Below the pieces are notes generated by a model. It had not been told where the DNA came from, did not search any database, and worked only from the letters and a program-made list of their open reading frames with translations. A DNA stretch of 64,000 bases from Penelope pileata (Eukaryota; Chordata; Aves; Galliformes; Cracidae): positions 194,718 to 258,717 of the forward strand of contig WBMW01005300.1 in NCBI GenBank assembly GCA_013396635.1. The letters run 5' to 3'. This document shows, one piece after another, positions 63,001 to 64,000 of this stretch. How positions within the stretch are numbered: the first letter of the stretch is position 1; the number at the start of each line of letters is the position of its first letter. A program made the position numbers and the translations under genes.

Positions 63001-63960
63001 AGTTTCTCTTTGTTGGGCTAGACCTGGGGCTCCTGTTGAGGAAGTGACCCCTGCCTGCCTCACAAGAAGTGAAAGTTGAGGTGCTATCAGCTCAGGCCTA
63101 GCAGTGTCACCAGGGGAGATGCTCCAGGGCCTAGAAGAAGCCAAGCTCTCCTGGGAGCTTTCCACTTAAGCTGTGGCTACAGCACATGTGCTTTCTCCAA
63201 ACCTGTGGCAAATCCTGCTAACAGACACTTAGGATGTTACCAGATTCAAGTACCCTGGCTGGCTGTGAGGGCCTTCACACAGTCAGTGTGATCACAGCTA
63301 TGATATGTTTGACATGCTCAGTTGCCTGTGCTCCTTACCCAGTCAGCATGACCCGGTGTCCCGTTATCTACCCCTATGTCTGAAGGCAGAACTGTTCTGC
63401 TCTGCTGTGGCACCACAGCTGCCCTTGGCAGGTGCAGTCCCCAAGCAGCTGCAGGCTTCAGGGAACTGAAGGCTGTAACACTACTGGAAAAAAGGTCAAA
63501 AGCTTCTCTTAAAGCTGCATCTGACATGTTTGTCAAGGGCTTGATCAGCTGTGAGTAGGGACGGCACTCATCCTGCAGCTGTACTGGTACACTGCAAACA
63601 AGCAAACCCTGGACATGATAAAAGCTTAATACCAAAGCAGATGCAATCCCACTGAAAATTATGGTGAGCAAGATTTGCTTTCCGCTCCCTGGAGAATCCA
63701 GGGCAGGGGCAGCTGCTCATTTAGGTGCACAGCAAGTTAAATCCAGTGCTCCCAGATGGACCTCCCATGTCTGTGTGGTACAGGGCCACCCCCGCCCCGT
63801 CCCTGTGGTGGGGTGGGCACTCACCTCTGCACGTTCCAGTCCTGCTGGGCTTTCAGCAAAGGTCTGCGCTGCACCGTTGTGTCTGTACCCCTGCTCCCCC
63901 AACGCACCCCAATAACAGCATTTCATGACCTTTTCACAGCAGGCAGAGCAGGTGACACTT
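60081..63960. other. Intergenic region, no supported gene
   Basis: This stretch is more GC-rich than the introns (for example 60.59-60.86 kb and 62.0-62.7 kb). Overlapping ORFs occur on both strands but none has a recognisable domain. A minus-strand AATAAA at 61273-61278 has no matching coding sequence upstream of it within the window. No CR1 is recognised. A T/C homopolymer tract lies at about 61790-61812. Confidence 0.7.
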
Positions 63961-63988
63961 GGCTTTTGGATATGTCAACAGGCAAAGC

Positions 63989-63994
63989 TTTATT
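63989..63994 (-). terminator. Minus-strand poly-A signal, possible convergent gene end
   Basis: TTTATT on the plus strand is AATAAA on the minus strand (CAATAAAGC context). Just beyond, the minus strand becomes T/G/C-rich, as expected downstream of a cleavage site. In vertebrates the convergent neighbour of ZDHHC17 is CSRP2, so this could be its 3' end. No CSRP2 coding sequence is in the window, so this is inference. Confidence 0.35.
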
Positions 63995-64000
63995 GAATTG

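Noticed and set aside
1..64000. CRISPR arrays, tRNA or rRNA genes, prokaryotic or phage systems
   Set aside because: None was seen. Spliced vertebrate gene structure and CR1 repeats account for the window.

Overview
The window is vertebrate nuclear DNA, most likely from a bird and probably a galliform such as chicken. Large introns, GT-AG splice sites, many CR1 LINE fragments ending in the typical ATTCTATGATTCT-like 3' tail, and an avian ERVL-type LTR fragment all point that way. It is not prokaryotic: I see no operons, CRISPR arrays or ribosome binding sites.

Almost all of the window is one plus-strand gene, ZDHHC17 (HIP14), an ankyrin-repeat DHHC palmitoyltransferase. Sixteen coding exons (exons 2-17 by the vertebrate arrangement) lie between 5168 and 57076. 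They join in one open frame of 601 residues plus a TAG stop. With the roughly 31 residues expected from exon 1, which is upstream of the window, this gives the usual 632-residue protein. Residue numbers below use that offset. Exons 3-8 encode the ankyrin repeats that select substrates. Exons 9-11 encode membrane segments 1-4. Exons 12-13 encode the zinc-binding cysteine-rich domain with the DHHC catalytic motif, C467. Exons 14-15 encode membrane segments 5-6. Exons 16-17 encode the TTxE motif and the cytosolic tail. A 3' UTR of about 3 kb runs to a cluster of AATAAA signals near 59976-60060.

The clearest unusual feature is intron 10 (36211-44571). It begins ATATCCTTT, ends AC, and has TTCCTTGAC just before its end, so it is a minor-spliceosome (U12-type) AT-AC intron. 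It is also the only solution I found that restores the reading frame between exons 10 and 11.

The introns hold about eight CR1 locations, nearly all in the sense direction. They include two CR1s in tandem at 10.15-12.29 kb and a non-collinear antisense mosaic at 21.4-22.04 kb. There is also an ERVL-like LTR piece at 14.9-15.3 kb, several small tandem duplications and simple repeats. From about 60.1 kb to the end the DNA is intergenic with no gene I can support. A minus-strand AATAAA at 63989-63994 may mark the 3' end of a convergent neighbour; CSRP2 is the neighbour expected from vertebrate synteny, but none of its coding sequence is in the window. I found no previously undescribed system here.
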